From Chamaecrista fasciculata (lineage: Eukaryota; Streptophyta; Magnoliopsida; Fabales; Fabaceae), in NCBI GenBank assembly GCA_003254925.1, contig QANZ01041779.1:38047-102046 (forward strand): a stretch of DNA of 64,000 bases. The letters run 5' to 3'. Shown here in pieces: positions 1-12,625 of this stretch (positions are counted from its first letter, which is position 1; every line of letters starts with the position of its first letter). A program made the position numbers and the translations under genes. Below the pieces are notes generated by a model. It searched no databases. It worked only from the letters and a program-made list of their open reading frames with translations, and was not told where the DNA came from.

Positions 1-176
1 GTAGACTTGGATTACATCAGAAATGTGAAGTAAAGAAAAATGGCCTATGTAATGTAAAGCCCTTTACATTGTAATCCACTTTACATAGCTCAAATTACCA
101 TACCAAACACATGAAAATCTTGAAATCCGTACCCTTTTACATTGTAAAAGCCATTTCCTGCATACCAAACGGAGCC
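1..176. repeat. Right end of a MITE-like element (left end outside window)
   Basis: This AT-rich stretch has internal palindromes around 'ctttacattgtaa' and ends in 'cataccaaacggagcc'. That terminus resembles the end of the inverted-repeat element at 57681-58415 ('cataccaaacgcaccc'). The left half would lie outside the window, so the boundaries are a guess. Confidence 0.35.
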
Positions 177-599
177 ATAAATTTCTAATCTTTTGAGAAT
201 TTACTATAGAAAGTGATTAACTTGATTTTGGTAATATAAATGAGTTCAACTAAAATTGCTCTTGTTTCATATCAAAAAAATAACTAGAATGAGTTAAATC
301 CCTAATGATAATTACTATAAAAAAAGACTGATTACTAACCTGCATAAATATATTTAAAAGTGTTTACCAAAGAAAAAACACCAGGTTTATGAGAGTAAGA
401 AATAACTAAAAAACCTCAATTTTTAGAAGTTGTGATAATTGTCAATTTTTACTATCTAAGTTCATATGCATATATTTACAACTTTATATATTTTCTCCCA
501 TGTCCAATTTTTAAAATCTTACTTCAATTCATTTGATCTCAACCTTGATTGCGTTTTTATAATTATAATAGGAGAATCTCCAAATAAAAACAAGACAAA

Positions 600-965
600 A
601 GTACAATTGATACCTCTAAAGTATGTGGTTATTTTCAATTGTACCTCTAAAATTTTTTTAAGTTAACTGTACCCTCAAAGTATGGGGTCAGTTTCAGACC
701 TTTTCAGTTATACTTTCAAAATTGGTTTTAGTTAATTATACTTCCAATGTTTAACATTTGAGTCGATTGTACCTCTAATTTAAGGGTACAATTGACAAAA
801 AAAATTTGGGGTATAATTAATACGACAAAGAAAAAATTAAGAGTGTTATTGTCTCAAAAAAAATTTGGCGATATAAGCGAAACTGACCTCATATTTTGGG
901 AGTACAATTGATCAAAAAAACTTTGGAGGTACAACTAAAAATGACCACATACTTTGAGGGTAACC
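600..965. repeat. Palindromic MITE-like repeat
   Basis: The left arm ('gtacaattgatacctctaaa') is mirrored by a right arm ending in 'accacatactttgaggg' in inverted orientation. Both arms contain the recurring 'acaattga' motif. Diverged relatives lie near 13985-14200, 42600-42765 and 59140-59235. No coding potential is seen, and the exact ends and target duplication were not resolved. Confidence 0.5.
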
Positions 966-1243
966 AGATTACTTATGTCTAAAAATAATTGTATTTATAA
1001 AGTTTTAACATTAAAATTTTATTTAAACAATACCAAATTATTTCTTACTTAAACGACTTGATAAGTTTGTAGTTTGTAGTTTTGTACTATATTAAAGAAC
1101 GCAAAACTCAGCCCTGGCGAAACTACATGTCGTTTAGTCGAAGGAGGAACGACATCGTCGTTGACAGAAGCCACACAGCGTCCGCACCCTGAACAACAGC
1201 TGACCTTATTTCTAGCTCCGAAGTACACGGAAACATAGGAACC

Positions 1244-1251
1244 CTATAAAT
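1244..1251 (+). promoter_or_regulatory. TATA box of the small Ala/Gly-rich protein gene
   Basis: 'ctataaat' lies in the sequence that becomes GC-richer just before the transcribed region. It is followed by a plausible leader and a 5'UTR intron (donor at 1331, acceptor ending at 2014) before the ATG at 2031. Confidence 0.5.
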
Positions 1252-2030
1252 TGCTCTCTTCCTTTACCATCCACTCTTCGAATCTATTTCAATTACCACA
1301 AAAATCTTCAATCTTTTTGCTGAATCCCAGGTTTGTTTTTTCGTTTCTCATACTAATACTCTTCTCCCGCTTTTTCTCATTGAATTTGGTAGCTACTCGA
1401 TCTTTTGTTTGGTTCTGATTTATTATTCCTGAAACTGGAAATCCCTGTTTGAGAATTCAATCAAGAGAGACATACCCATTGGGGGAGAATTTTTGTACTT
1501 GTTTCTACGTTTTGGGTTAAGGTTGCTTTTGATGGTTTGCTTATTGTTATGAAATCTGTAAAATGTACATGGGAGTGCTTTCAGTCTGAACCATCATGGT
1601 CTCTTGTGGGTTACTAGCCAAAAATGCAATGATGGGTATGAGCTGAACAAGTGCTTTCTTTCTGGGTATTTTTCGTTTTAGAGTAAACATATTTTGGTCT
1701 CTTAAGTTGACAACTCAGGACCTGTAAGTTTAATTTATACTTTTTAATCCTTGAAAGAGGATACAATACAGTTTGGTTCTTCTATAAGCAAATTTTCTAG
1801 GCACTAATTTGCAGGGACAAAAGACTTCTTCAACTTTAAGGGATTGAAAATGTGAACTCAACTTTCGATGATTGAGTCATTAATTCGTGTATCGTTGACC
1901 AATTTATAAGTTTACTTTTTTTTTTCTTATTGCTGATGTTGCATTGTTATCCTATGTTAGTCTATTCCATGGGCTTTGATGCTGGCAGTAGTTTGATATT
2001 CTTTGAAATTGCAGGTACAAACTTAAAGCT

Positions 2031-2225
2031 ATGGCAGTAAAACCAACAGTTGCATTGAGGGCTATACTTGTAGGAGGTGTAGCAGCTTTTGCAAAGATAG
2101 CAGGTGCTATGAAAGCTGCTGGTGGTGCAAAGATGGGTGCTGCTGCTGCTGCCATGGCAGCAGCAACTGCAGCTGTGACAGGCTCAAAACAGGACCAGAA
2201 AGATGCTTCTTCTCAACAGTCCTAA
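2031..2225 (+). CDS. Small conserved-looking Ala/Gly-rich plant protein (64 aa)
   Basis: The complete 64-aa ORF starts 16 nt after a good splice acceptor ('ttgcag' ending at 2014). A donor at 1331 ('cccag/gtttg') implies a 5'UTR intron of about 680 nt, common in small, highly expressed plant genes. Residues about 8-45 are hydrophobic and rich in Ala, Gly and Met, with a run of consecutive Ala, so this could be a membrane-associated helix. The C-terminus is polar and rich in Ser, Gln and Asp. A TATA box lies near 1244 and polyadenylation-like 'aataaa' motifs lie downstream. I have the impression of related small proteins in other plants but cannot assign a function. The opposite-strand ORF at 1952-2155 is a shadow caused by the Ala-rich composition. 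Confidence 0.75.
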   Translation: MAVKPTVALRAILVGGVAAFAKIAGAMKAAGGAKMGAAAAAMAAATAAVTGSKQDQKDASSQQS

Positions 2226-2428
2226 ATGAAATCTTCTTTTTGTGCCATTTGTGGGATCTGATAGTGTATGCTGGTAAACTTTTGTAGCTTAGTTGGCTAT
2301 ACTATTCCCTCACTTTCATGGGATCAAAGATGTCACATTTGCAATTGTAGTATGGATTCTAAACTGATGGCGATGTAATAAGCACTTAGAGTAAGCTTTG
2401 TTTCATTGCTCTGAGAAGATTTGAAGTA

Positions 2429-2657
2429 TGTCTCTTATCCGTCCTCTCATGACAAGGGGAAAAAAAATCTTTTAAAGTATTTAGAGGGCATTGTATGACA
2501 TGCCCTTTTAGTGCAGGCATAGTGTAAATAAATATGATGCTTTGTCTCTTATCCGTCCTCTCATGACATGGGGGATAAAAAAATAAAGTTTTTGTAGGGC
2601 ATTGTATGACACATGCCCTTTTAGTGCAGGCAGAATGTAAATAAATATGATGCTTTT
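2429..2657. repeat. Two-copy tandem duplication in the 3' flank of the small gene
   Basis: Unit 1 (2429-2542) and unit 2 (2543-2657) both begin 'tgtctcttatccgtcctctc', share 'gggcattgtatgaca', and end with 'gtaaataaatatgatgcttt'. Each unit carries an 'aataaa' motif, so the duplication probably doubles the polyadenylation region of the upstream gene. The copies differ mainly in the A-rich middle. Confidence 0.85.
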
Positions 2658-3522
2658 GTGATTTTCCTTGTGTTCATATGGGGGTCGTCTCTAGAAGTTT
2701 CATCCGAAATATTATCCATGTGTTATTGATACTTACTATTGTTCTACGTCTTAGTGGATTTTCTTAATCATTATTCGACATCTTTTGCCCAATGAAAATT
2801 TGTCAAGCATTCTTGTGAACTCAAGTCTTGTTAGCCACCCAACAGATCAAATAAGTCAATTTTGTGAAATTGAGAATGAAGAATTTCAAACCATAAATAT
2901 TAGTAACTTTTCTTATTATAACACAAGTCTGTATTAGACTATTAGTGTATTGTATTACTCCATTAGTCATATACTCCTGCATGCAACAACGAAGGAATTA
3001 AGTTTTGAGATGCTACATTCCGCATAAGGAAAGAGAACTTTAACCGAGACTTATTCACATTGATTTTAATTTTTTTTTTGGTATGAACCATGAGTATCTT
3101 TTATCTATCTATCTTAATAGCGTAGTTTGAGACTGATTCTCATTTGAACTAAAAAGGACCACAAAGCTCTACTACCAAGTATTTGATCCAGCTCTATTCC
3201 CAATTATTCACATTGATATTTGTTAGTCTCAACATGTTACATGAATCATATTTTGCTCCTGCAATAAGGAAAACAACTATTCTACCAAATTACAGCCCTA
3301 CATCGTATCTGGGTATTCCATGGAATTTGTGCTCTAAACAGATTCACTGTATTTTCACTACACATTCACTCTGGTTGATAAAGCAACACATTGATGATTA
3401 CTTGATCAGAAGCTTCAGAACTAACAGCCATAATGAATGAAAATCGACTCTCAACCTTCAGCATTTCCTTGTTTTGAGGGCCAAGCTTGATAGCTTATTC
3501 TTTGACTATGAAGATGTAATCT
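2658..3522. other. Intergenic stretch, no gene seen
   Basis: AT-rich DNA between the small gene and the 3' end of the beta-galactosidase gene. The ORF at 3183-3440 has no recognisable features and no transcript context. The last 100 bases or so are probably 3'UTR of the minus-strand gene. Confidence 0.5.
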
Positions 3523-6500
3523 CTAGAATACTTTCATCCCACTTGAGCTACAAGTGAAGTCTGGTTCATCAACTGAGTGTACCACAAGTTCAGGGTTTGG
3601 AGATTCTAACTCAAGTATAACCTGCACATTGGTTAACAGAATACATCATGCTGAAGCTTCTAATCAGTATTGCAAGTTGCATTTAGGGGTGATCTCCTAT
3701 ATTATTGTCACAACTCAATAATTAATTTAGAGTAAACTAACATTTTTCTCCATGGATTATATGGGTGTTGTCATTTTAGTCCTTGATATTTTGAAATGCA
3801 TGATTTAATCTCTTAAAATTCATGATTCATTGCAAATTAATGACTGATAAATTTTCGAAGATTAAATCAATCATTTTAAAAATGCAAGGACTAAACTAAC
3901 AGCGTTCATATAATTCAAGGACTAAATTGATAACTTTATTAAGTTAATGCAATGTCCCACCATGAATCAGTTAAGGTTGCATCAACAGGCGTTTTGACTA
4001 TGAACAAATAATCCTCCTTGAAGTTGAATTGGTATAAGACAGATGAATTTCCATAAAATACAGACTAATTTATTCATGTGTAAAATAATTCAGATCTCAT
4101 GATTTAACACAATTAAAAGCAAGTTTCTATTTTCCAAGATGAATAGTAGCTTATGTGAAGTCATTATTACCAAGGTGTTAACTCCATGTTTTAGCATTGG
4201 AGCTGGAATGTATAGGTTGCATTGAGGTCCTCTCAACTATAAAATAAACCTTATGTTAATACTTGGAAGAGAAAAAAAAAACAGATAAAGAACAAAATGC
4301 AACCAAATCACAGAAATAATTTGTCCAAGCAAGTAAGAGAAGCAATTTACCGGCCAGTATCTTCCTAAATTAAATTCGTTAACAAATGCAACACCTTTTC
4401 CCCAGTTGTTAAATGATATAAATGTATCCTTGACAGGTTTTGATTCATCAACTGAGAAATGACCAGAATATAAAGCAGGTTCTTGAGATGTATTCTCTGT
4501 CAAAAGAAGTGTACATGGTTATAGATTTGATATAATCAATTTATCGCCCTAGGAAGTGATGCTTGACTGCTTGAGTGAAATATGAGAAATAAAATAACAG
4601 ATACTTTAGTACATACTGGATTTATTTATTAGCCTTTTGTGAGTCGTTGATATTTTATTGAATGGAGAGAAAACAGCCTTCATGATGGGATTGGTAGATG
4701 GAACTTCATTCAGGTTGTGAAGAGGAATAGGAAGCATTTTCCAACCACGTAAAGCTTCCCCGTCCAAGTAAACAGAAGACAGAATGCCCTGTAGAAGTTG
4801 TAGCCAATTACAATCAAGTTTTCAAAAGCAACATTTTCATCTTCGGACTGCATTTACCTTTCTATCAAATATGAAAGTTCCATAATTTACACGACCCAAG
4901 TTTTCAACCTACAAAAGAGAGGAAGGAAATCATTTAACTCAATATAAGAAAATGTAAAAAGCAGCCAGAAACTCTTTATAGGTTTGGCCTTTTAATGCTG
5001 ATCATCATATTTTCTTTGCCTTCCAGAATTATAGTAACCAACTATATAACTAAATTAAGGAATTAAGTGATAAAAATTTTAGCGTATATGAACCACAGAA
5101 AATGTCCCAGGTCAGTAACTAAAGTCCAGATACTAACTATTCTATAAGGCACAATGCGATGTGATACTCAAGTGACTTAACAAAGTTTGCTTGAAATTTC
5201 ATCTGTAAAACATATGGCAAACAAGTACGGTGCTTGAGTTGCACATTAAGTTACATGCTTATATGGCGATGAGCTATGTAATGCAATAAGGTGCAGTTTT
5301 TCCAATTCCAGTCATTATGTTTAAATTGAAGGACAATTTAAATTTAATGATAAAACTGCAAAGAATTAGAAAGTTCACTAACACTTCCTTAATCAACAAA
5401 AGGTAGATCTGACTCAAAGACCATGTATAATGTATTCATAACCAAACGGATGAATATGACTTAACAAACAGAAAATTATAAATTAAACAAGTACAAAGAC
5501 AGAAGAAGCTCAAAACCATGATTACACAAATGAAGGAAATTAATCAAGAGAAGCATGAGGATACCAATATAAATAGGCTGATGTTAGAAAGACATTCAGT
5601 ATCAGGAAGGCTGAGTTTGTTATTCAGCCATCTTTCCAAGGTGCCAACGTAAGTAGGCCGTGCGCCACTTTCTTCAGAAGGGCAAGAGATAAATACTTGA
5701 GCCCTGTCATGCACCTACACGTTGACATTCTATAAATCAAAATAAGATGAGAGCATCAAAAGAGATGCAGATATGACCTTCACCTAACTGAGATCCGATA
5801 TCAATTGAATTCCCTCTATTTGTAATGGAAATAACAACTTGATAGAAAAGAAAAAAAAAAGCACAGGTACGGAAATTACAGGCTAAGAATTAGTGAAATA
5901 AGGTGAACAGCACCTTGGGTAGAAACAAAACTCTTCTGCCTCTTTTAGCAGTGTATTCCGAAATATACAATAAAAACCCGAACATCTGGACACAAGGATA
6001 TTCAGCTTCAATAATACAGCTTTAAATCTTTCAGCAATATCATCATTACAAACATTTCTCACGTACCTGCCCCACAGCCTCCATTGACAATGGATTTTCA
6101 AATTCAACCATATTAGTGGGATTGGCCAACTCAAGCATATCAAACAACGAAGCTTGTTTCTGCAAGTGAATTGGTCCGTATCCTGTCTTTCCACTACTAG
6201 AGGGAACTGATGGAAGAGGAGCTGAACTGTATCTTGCTATAACCTCCCGAAGAGCTGTAAGATAAGGCAAAGTTAAATTTAATGTCTTGTTTGTATGACT
6301 TGGATTACAAAATTTAACAATGACCAAAAAAATAAGGGGGAAACATGAATATGTATTAATTACTAATCCTTGAAAATAAATTCATTTTCGCTAATTCTAT
6401 CATACAGAAGTAACTATACATTGTATCTCAGAATTTCTCTTAAATCTAATTCATAGGATTCCACAATTATTCATTAGGTCATGTGAGGCTGATAAGAATT

Positions 6501-9500
6501 TGCTCATAGTGGTCTGGTATTCACTGTATGACATTGATGCTAAAAGAAACAGAAAACCTAAATGGGCCTACATTCATCATAATATATGACACTTAGGTAT
6601 AATCTATTTACACTCCTCAGTTGAACCCCAAATTCCACCAAAAAGGACTCACTGAAGAGTTGCATGAGATCTAAGTCTTGGACTATATGGCAGAAAGATA
6701 AAAGTTCTTTCTTTGAAGAAAGCATGTCGCTCATTGAAATGACCACAACTACAGGCAAAGTGTAGCTGTTATCCAGCCACGATTGTTCAGACATGAAGCC
6801 TCCATTTGACTCCATTAATATGGCTCCGCTCACATGAAAATATGCTTTGGGCTTTCATTTTGTTACATAGTCACTAGCAGAATTAGCTTACAAAAATGTC
6901 AGCTAATTTGAAAGTGCACTAACAATAATAGCCTGGACATAAGTGCAAAAATAAAATCTCACCATTGAATTTTGCATTGTTCACATCACCATCTTCCCTA
7001 ATAGGTGCATCCTGGACAAGTGGAAGCAATTCAGTTCATAAAATGTAGAACATAACTTGCCACAAAGGGATGGGCCAAAAGATTTCTAACATAATCGTAA
7101 GAAGTAAGGTCAGGCTTGTAATCAGCCTCATCTTGCCCAGTATTTGCTCCATTGTAGAATCCAAAGTTAGTCCCACCATGTGCCATCTGAAAATTAGAAC
7201 ATCCACACCAAAAGGATAATTAAAAATGTCATTTCCATTACAGCTAAAAGGCAAAAGTTGAGACATACGTAGAGGACAGCAGAACCATTCTTTTGCAAAA
7301 TTTTTTCAAGAGCAGCTGCTGTAAAATCAGCGTCAGTCTTAGCAATTTTCTCTCCCCAATGTGTAAGCCATCCAGTGTAGAATTCTCTGATATGACAAGC
7401 ACTATGAATATCTAGCATCTGACAAAGAAAAGCAATGTTCCACAAGTATATACATACGCTGAGAGTGGTGGTGATTTTCCAGGGGCATTGAACTCCTTTT
7501 GTAACTTAAATATAGGCCAAGGGTCATCACCAGTAGTGAAGTCAACGGCTAGAGAAAGAGCATATGTATCAGGTTATATGCAATGTGTCGAATACAGTGT
7601 CAGTGGATATCAGTTGATATAAATGATAATAGTTAAAAGAATAGAATGAAGGGCAGAAAATGAGGAAATGCATGTTATGAATAACTAAGAAGGGGATTTA
7701 AAAAATATTGTTGTCTACTTTTATATTATTTGAACTTTTACCAGAAAATACAGCATCTCCACGAATAGTTCCCTTCTCAAGATGTTCCCTAGATCCTCCG
7801 TCTGTAGTGTATCTGAAAACAGTGAACATGCAGTTTGAGAAAAGGAGGACAAAATCTCCACGAATAGTTCCCTTTTCAGTTTTACTAGTTAAATCACGCT
7901 GAGATAGACCAACAGAAACGCAGAGAGAAGTGGAGGACAAAATCTCATGATCTAACACTTGAGTAGACACTCATCTTCTAAAGACAACAATGGAGCACTA
8001 GAGCATTATACCAACTAGTTCATTGGCTGAAACAGTGAGCCATATACATTTGAAGGGATACATCAGTTTATAACATCCAGGCACTACAGTTAAGAACTGT
8101 GAAGAAAGAATTTAAAAACATAAACACTCTTACAAAATAACATCATGCCCAAGATGACCTCTAGCCAGGTTGACCAGGTGATGAAGATATGCTTTGTCAT
8201 TTCCATAAGAACCAAACTCGTTTTCAATCTGTGCAAAACAATGTTTTAGTTGATTTCTTAAAGGATATCTAGAAATAAAAAACATTGAAGTTTTTCATCA
8301 AGCTTTGGTATACCATCATGTTACTTCAAGTCCTATAATATGAAAATGCTAGTATCCAGAAATATATTCATTCATAAATAAACAAGTGTCCACTTGTATT
8401 GTTATAATATTATCGAGGGTCAGCCATAATTAATTTTTCGGAAAAAAAAAATAAACAAGGTAAGGAAATTCTTCGAGCTTCTGACTCAATTATATAGATT
8501 TGCTGTTTCTGTGACCAATATATATTTTGATGCTCTATGTTTTCTAAACATCCAGCATAGTTATGTTGACCCAGGTAAATGCAAAAAAAAAAAAAAAAAA
8601 NNNAAAAAAAAAAAAAAAAACACTCTACCACAGAATAACATACCTGAACCATTATGATAGGGCCTCCATTGCCATAAAGGAGAGGAAATACTTTTGGAAG
8701 CAGGTTACCCCACCATCTGTCAACCTTTAAACACCAAATTATATCATTAAGTCATAGGTAAAATAATAAAGCATAAACACAGCACAAAACAACAAATATA
8801 TATAATCACAATCAAGCCAAAAATAAAGTTCACATTTTTCTTTTATAATGTTTACTGTTAAGTAGCCTAAATAAGCAAACTGCAAACATATAATGCATGC
8901 ATCAATAACAAAAGAGTGTTTCACATTCTTCATATTAAGTCTAGATCATCTCATAGATAGCAAAAACTGTTAATTGTTAACCAATAAAAAGAAAGTTAAA
9001 TGATGTAAAGGGGAAATACTGTCAACAAAGAGAAGAACATGGAAAATGAGGGATGAAATATACTAAAATAAATTCGAATGATAAAACAAAAAGCTGTGTT
9101 TCCAAATTCAGTTAACATGAACAAAATGAAAAACAAAAAGGCACACAAAAAAATAGAAACCTAGAAAAAAAACAAAAAATCATGTTTTTGTAGCTGAACT
9201 CTGTAAGAAAATCATACCAGTTGAAGATAAGTAGGATCAGATGATCTAAGAGTCACAGATGGATTTGTAGAAAGCAACCAAGCAGGAAAACCGCCTAAAT
9301 CCCATTCTGAAAAAATTTGACACTGTGTCAGCAACACCAGCACACTAACTGTGCCACAAGTGCATTTAATGAAAATTAGTGCTACAGCACAGAAGCACCT
9401 GCAAGAAAAATGTTTTTCGACTTCTCTTTATCATTTATATGGAATGATAAAAGGAAATAACTGACCAAAATGCGACAACCAGGAAGCCAAGCATGCTATG

Positions 9501-11545
9501 ATAGAAAGAGAAGAGAATGAACAATGCATACATGCAGGACAAAGGAACAAAACACAGCGTAGAAGTATAACTAGAAGAGGATTTTAACTTTCTATAATTT
9601 ATCACTAAAAACAATTTGTCAAACTTAAAGACAGAACCAAACCAATAAAAAAAAAAAAGACGGCTGAGTGTGGAGAAACTGGGTAATCTATAGCAATAAG
9701 TTAATCCATGAAATCTTGTAAACCAAACTGGTGAGTGCACTTAAAATATCATTCTTCACATACATACATCCTAAAACACTGAAGTCAAACTTGACTTCAT
9801 GATACTTTGTAACCTTTAACAATTTTGTCTTCGTGATAAGAATATCCACAATTAATATATTACACACAAATGAGAACAAATTTTAGTACCCTACGGAAGC
9901 ACTAAAATCACCAGGAAAATGCACTCTAGATCTTAAATGCTCTGCTCACCTGCACATATATATGGTCCTGCTCGAAGCATTACAAGAAGACCAAGTTTGT
10001 TGCAAAGTTTGAGGAATGATTCAATGTTTGCAATACCCTCAAAAACAAGCTTGCCAGGTTCTGGTTCATGAAGATTCCAAGGAACGTATGTCTGAATAGT
10101 ATTCAAACCCAATGCCTTGGCTTTTAACAGTCTGTCCTCCCAGTACTGCAATACCGGGATGCAAATAATCTCACCATAAAAAAGCATATAGCTAGTACAT
10201 AATCCACTGATCCTTAAATGAAATTACATATATGTGCATATGTATGTATATATATACACATTATATTGGCAAGAAATTTTTTATCAAATCTGCACTATCC
10301 TCACATATTGAGGGCAACTATGAGAATTGTTGATAGCTTATTCAAATGCCATCTTTAGAACCCAAACACACTTGTATTATGTCTAAAGAAACTATAATTA
10401 TAATATACTCCACCATGAATTGCTCAAGAACAAAATCAACTTACATATCCAATAAACTTATCCTTTATTTCCACATCTTATCCATTTCTTAGTGCAGTGA
10501 TAAAAAAATTGCTGAAGGTGATACAGAAGTTGTATAACCTGCAGATATCTATTGCCAATTATTTTTGTGTCTAATGCCTTGTTCTGAACAAGAATGGAGG
10601 TCAATATTTGATTTCAAGACATCCAAGGGCAGAATAAGCTTGGAACCAAGTGGCCTGTGATGCCTAATTTCCAATATAACCGAACCAGCTTTCTCAGTCT
10701 GATGTGAGAAACTTCAAAGAATATTGAATTTAGCTGAATTTAGAACTACAAGAATACCCAATCCTTGTGTTGCAGTTATACTATGGCCAGTGCTAAACAT
10801 TATTGCTCTCTCATTAAACTAAGAGATAACAGTGATATACATACCTCTGGAAGCACTCGAAAATAATGCACGTCACCACCAATGATCCGGAAAGGCTGAC
10901 CATCTTTCCAAAACATATCACTGTTGATCTCAAACTTTCTGCTGACCTGAGAAGAATAATTTCAGGGAAGTGGGAGTGATCAAAAGAAAGAAAAGCTAAA
11001 CCTCAAGTTATCTCAAAAGAAAAAACTTCTGCCAAATGAGATAACAAATTTTTATGAAGAGTTAAAAATTCATGACAGCCAGGTCAACACAGCTGAAAAG
11101 AGCAGATTGGTCATTGTTTACTGTTTCACTCTTTAAGAGTTTTAAGAAAAATTCCTCCTCTATAAGTAGCAATTATAAAGAAAACTACAAACTTATTTTT
11201 CCATCAGCCAAGCAGGTAGATACAGTTAATTCATGTCAAATTCTAACAATCACACCAACAAGAAGTTCATTTCCCACTACCCAGAAGCTAAATTCCAGAA
11301 ATATCGAAGACAACTGAACATGCTTGCAATGACAGAGTAACTAAAATAAGCGAGAATCGGAAATGAAGCAAAAGGGTAAAGTGACTTACTCTTCTATTGG
11401 AGTGAAAATCATGATGATGGGGTTGGCTGTGAGAGGAGAAGGGAGAAGAAGGAAGTGGAGCGAAAACAGGAAGAAAGGTACAAAAGGCTATGATAGAGAG
11501 AAGGATGAAGAAAATGGTTGTTTGGGTGCTTCGCTTCCTCGCCAT
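3523..11545 (-). CDS. BGAL17: Beta-galactosidase, GH35, BGAL17-like (19 exons)
   Basis: Predicted to release terminal beta-galactose from cell-wall or secreted glycans. Exons read from the minus strand: 11545-11390, 10946-10845, 10145-9950, 9306-9218, 8724-8644, 8228-8134, 7812-7742, 7548-7458, 7386-7269, 7186-7091, 7011-6963, 6254-6067, 5985-5914, 5714-5565, 4908-4858, 4788-4617, 4496-4351, 4236-4171, 3621-3523. They total 2088 nt, giving 695 aa with every phase closing. An N-terminal hydrophobic segment (about residues 8-30) suggests a signal anchor. The family 35 signature '[13 protein letters not shown]' ends near residue 213, with Glu212 the expected acid/base. Glu295 in 'EFYTGW' is the expected nucleophile. 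The C-terminus carries jelly-roll-type segments ('[16 protein letters not shown]'). An in-frame ATG at 11608 would add 21 residues. I chose 11545 because it directly precedes the hydrophobic segment. The assignment to BGAL17 rests on remembered family similarity. Confidence 0.9.
7755..7878. repeat. Exonic 25-mer duplicated into the adjacent BGAL17 intron
   Basis: The 25-nt exon stretch at 7755-7779 recurs at 7854-7878 in the neighbouring intron with one mismatch. On the minus strand both copies read EKGTIRGD in frame. A second short repeat, 'ggaggacaaaatctc', occurs at about 7844 and 7932, suggesting local slippage or template switching. Confidence 0.8.
8601..8603. other. Three-base N gap in a poly-A run
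   Basis: The NNN sits in a long A homopolymer within a BGAL17 intron, so it is an assembly or read-through artefact. It touches no exon; the nearest exon starts at 8644. Confidence 0.95.
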
Positions 11546-11608
11546 TGCTAACAGTTTGGAAGCTGAAGAAGATGAAGTTTCACTCTTCTTCTTCAGCCCA
11601 ATTCTCAT

Positions 11609-12615
11609 TCATATAGCCAAATGTGAAATGACCCCTCGCTTCCATTATTAGTAGGTAGTAGTAGATGACTATTTATTTTTTCCTTAATTAATTAGAAGAT
11701 AAACAGATTTTCAGCGAAAGAATTGAAAAATAATTTAAAAACTAGAGATTTTTTTTCAACGCTAGATGTGCTAGTGACGTTGCATTTTTTTCAGATAAAA
11801 ATAAAGACAGTTATCCGGTTAAATGCTATTGTTTATAAATTAAAGTTATTTATTTCTATTTATAACAAAACAAAAAGTTATTTATTTCTATAGAAGTAAA
11901 TATGAGTCAGGCCGAAAGATGATGAGAATACTAAATTCAGGGAATGTCATCAAGAAAGATTAGTTATTTAGCATAATTGTTAGTTATAGGGGGAATGTAA
12001 GCAAAAAAGAATTAATTTTTTCGTAACTAATATTAACTTCACATCCCAATCTGAAACATTTTACTCCAAAACAGACAGTTTGTATCTTTTTTTTTTTTTT
12101 TATGAATAAGACAGACAGTAAGTATTGAAACTTGAGAGAGTAGTCAGCAGTGACAAAGACACACCATAAGATGAGGAAAATTATCTTCCAACGACATTGC
12201 TTCATCACTGAATGACGAGGAAAGTTTGTTTTCTTTTGTACTAAAAAAATTAAAGTTGTTTTTCTTTATACTCCTATATTACTTTCATGGGTTAGTCTAA
12301 GATGTAAAGTTTGATTCTTGACATGTGATGCAATTGCTGATGTGGCATAATTATAGTCATTGATGTAATTTATTGCTAAAAAATAATAATTTTTTAATCA
12401 ATTAAAACTGTGTATGGAGTCACATCACTAGTTACATAGAACTAATTCTTCCACGTGTATTATTTTATTGACTCATGACTCATTGCATCCCATGTCAAGA
12501 ATCAAACGTGGCATTATAGTCTAATCCCACTTGTATATCTATGTTTGGAGCTCATATATGTAAAGAAAATAAATTTAGAAGATTGTTTACAAAAGAAAAG
12601 AGGAGTTTGTTGTCT
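11609..12615. other. Intergenic region upstream of BGAL17, no gene seen
   Basis: Contains the presumed BGAL17 promoter, read leftwards from about 11650, and AT-rich sequence with homopolymer runs. No ORF here has family features. Confidence 0.45.
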
Positions 12616-12625
12616 CTTTTTAAAA

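Noticed and set aside
3183-3440. 85-codon ORF downstream of BGAL17
   Set aside because: No recognisable motif, and the composition matches intergenic DNA.
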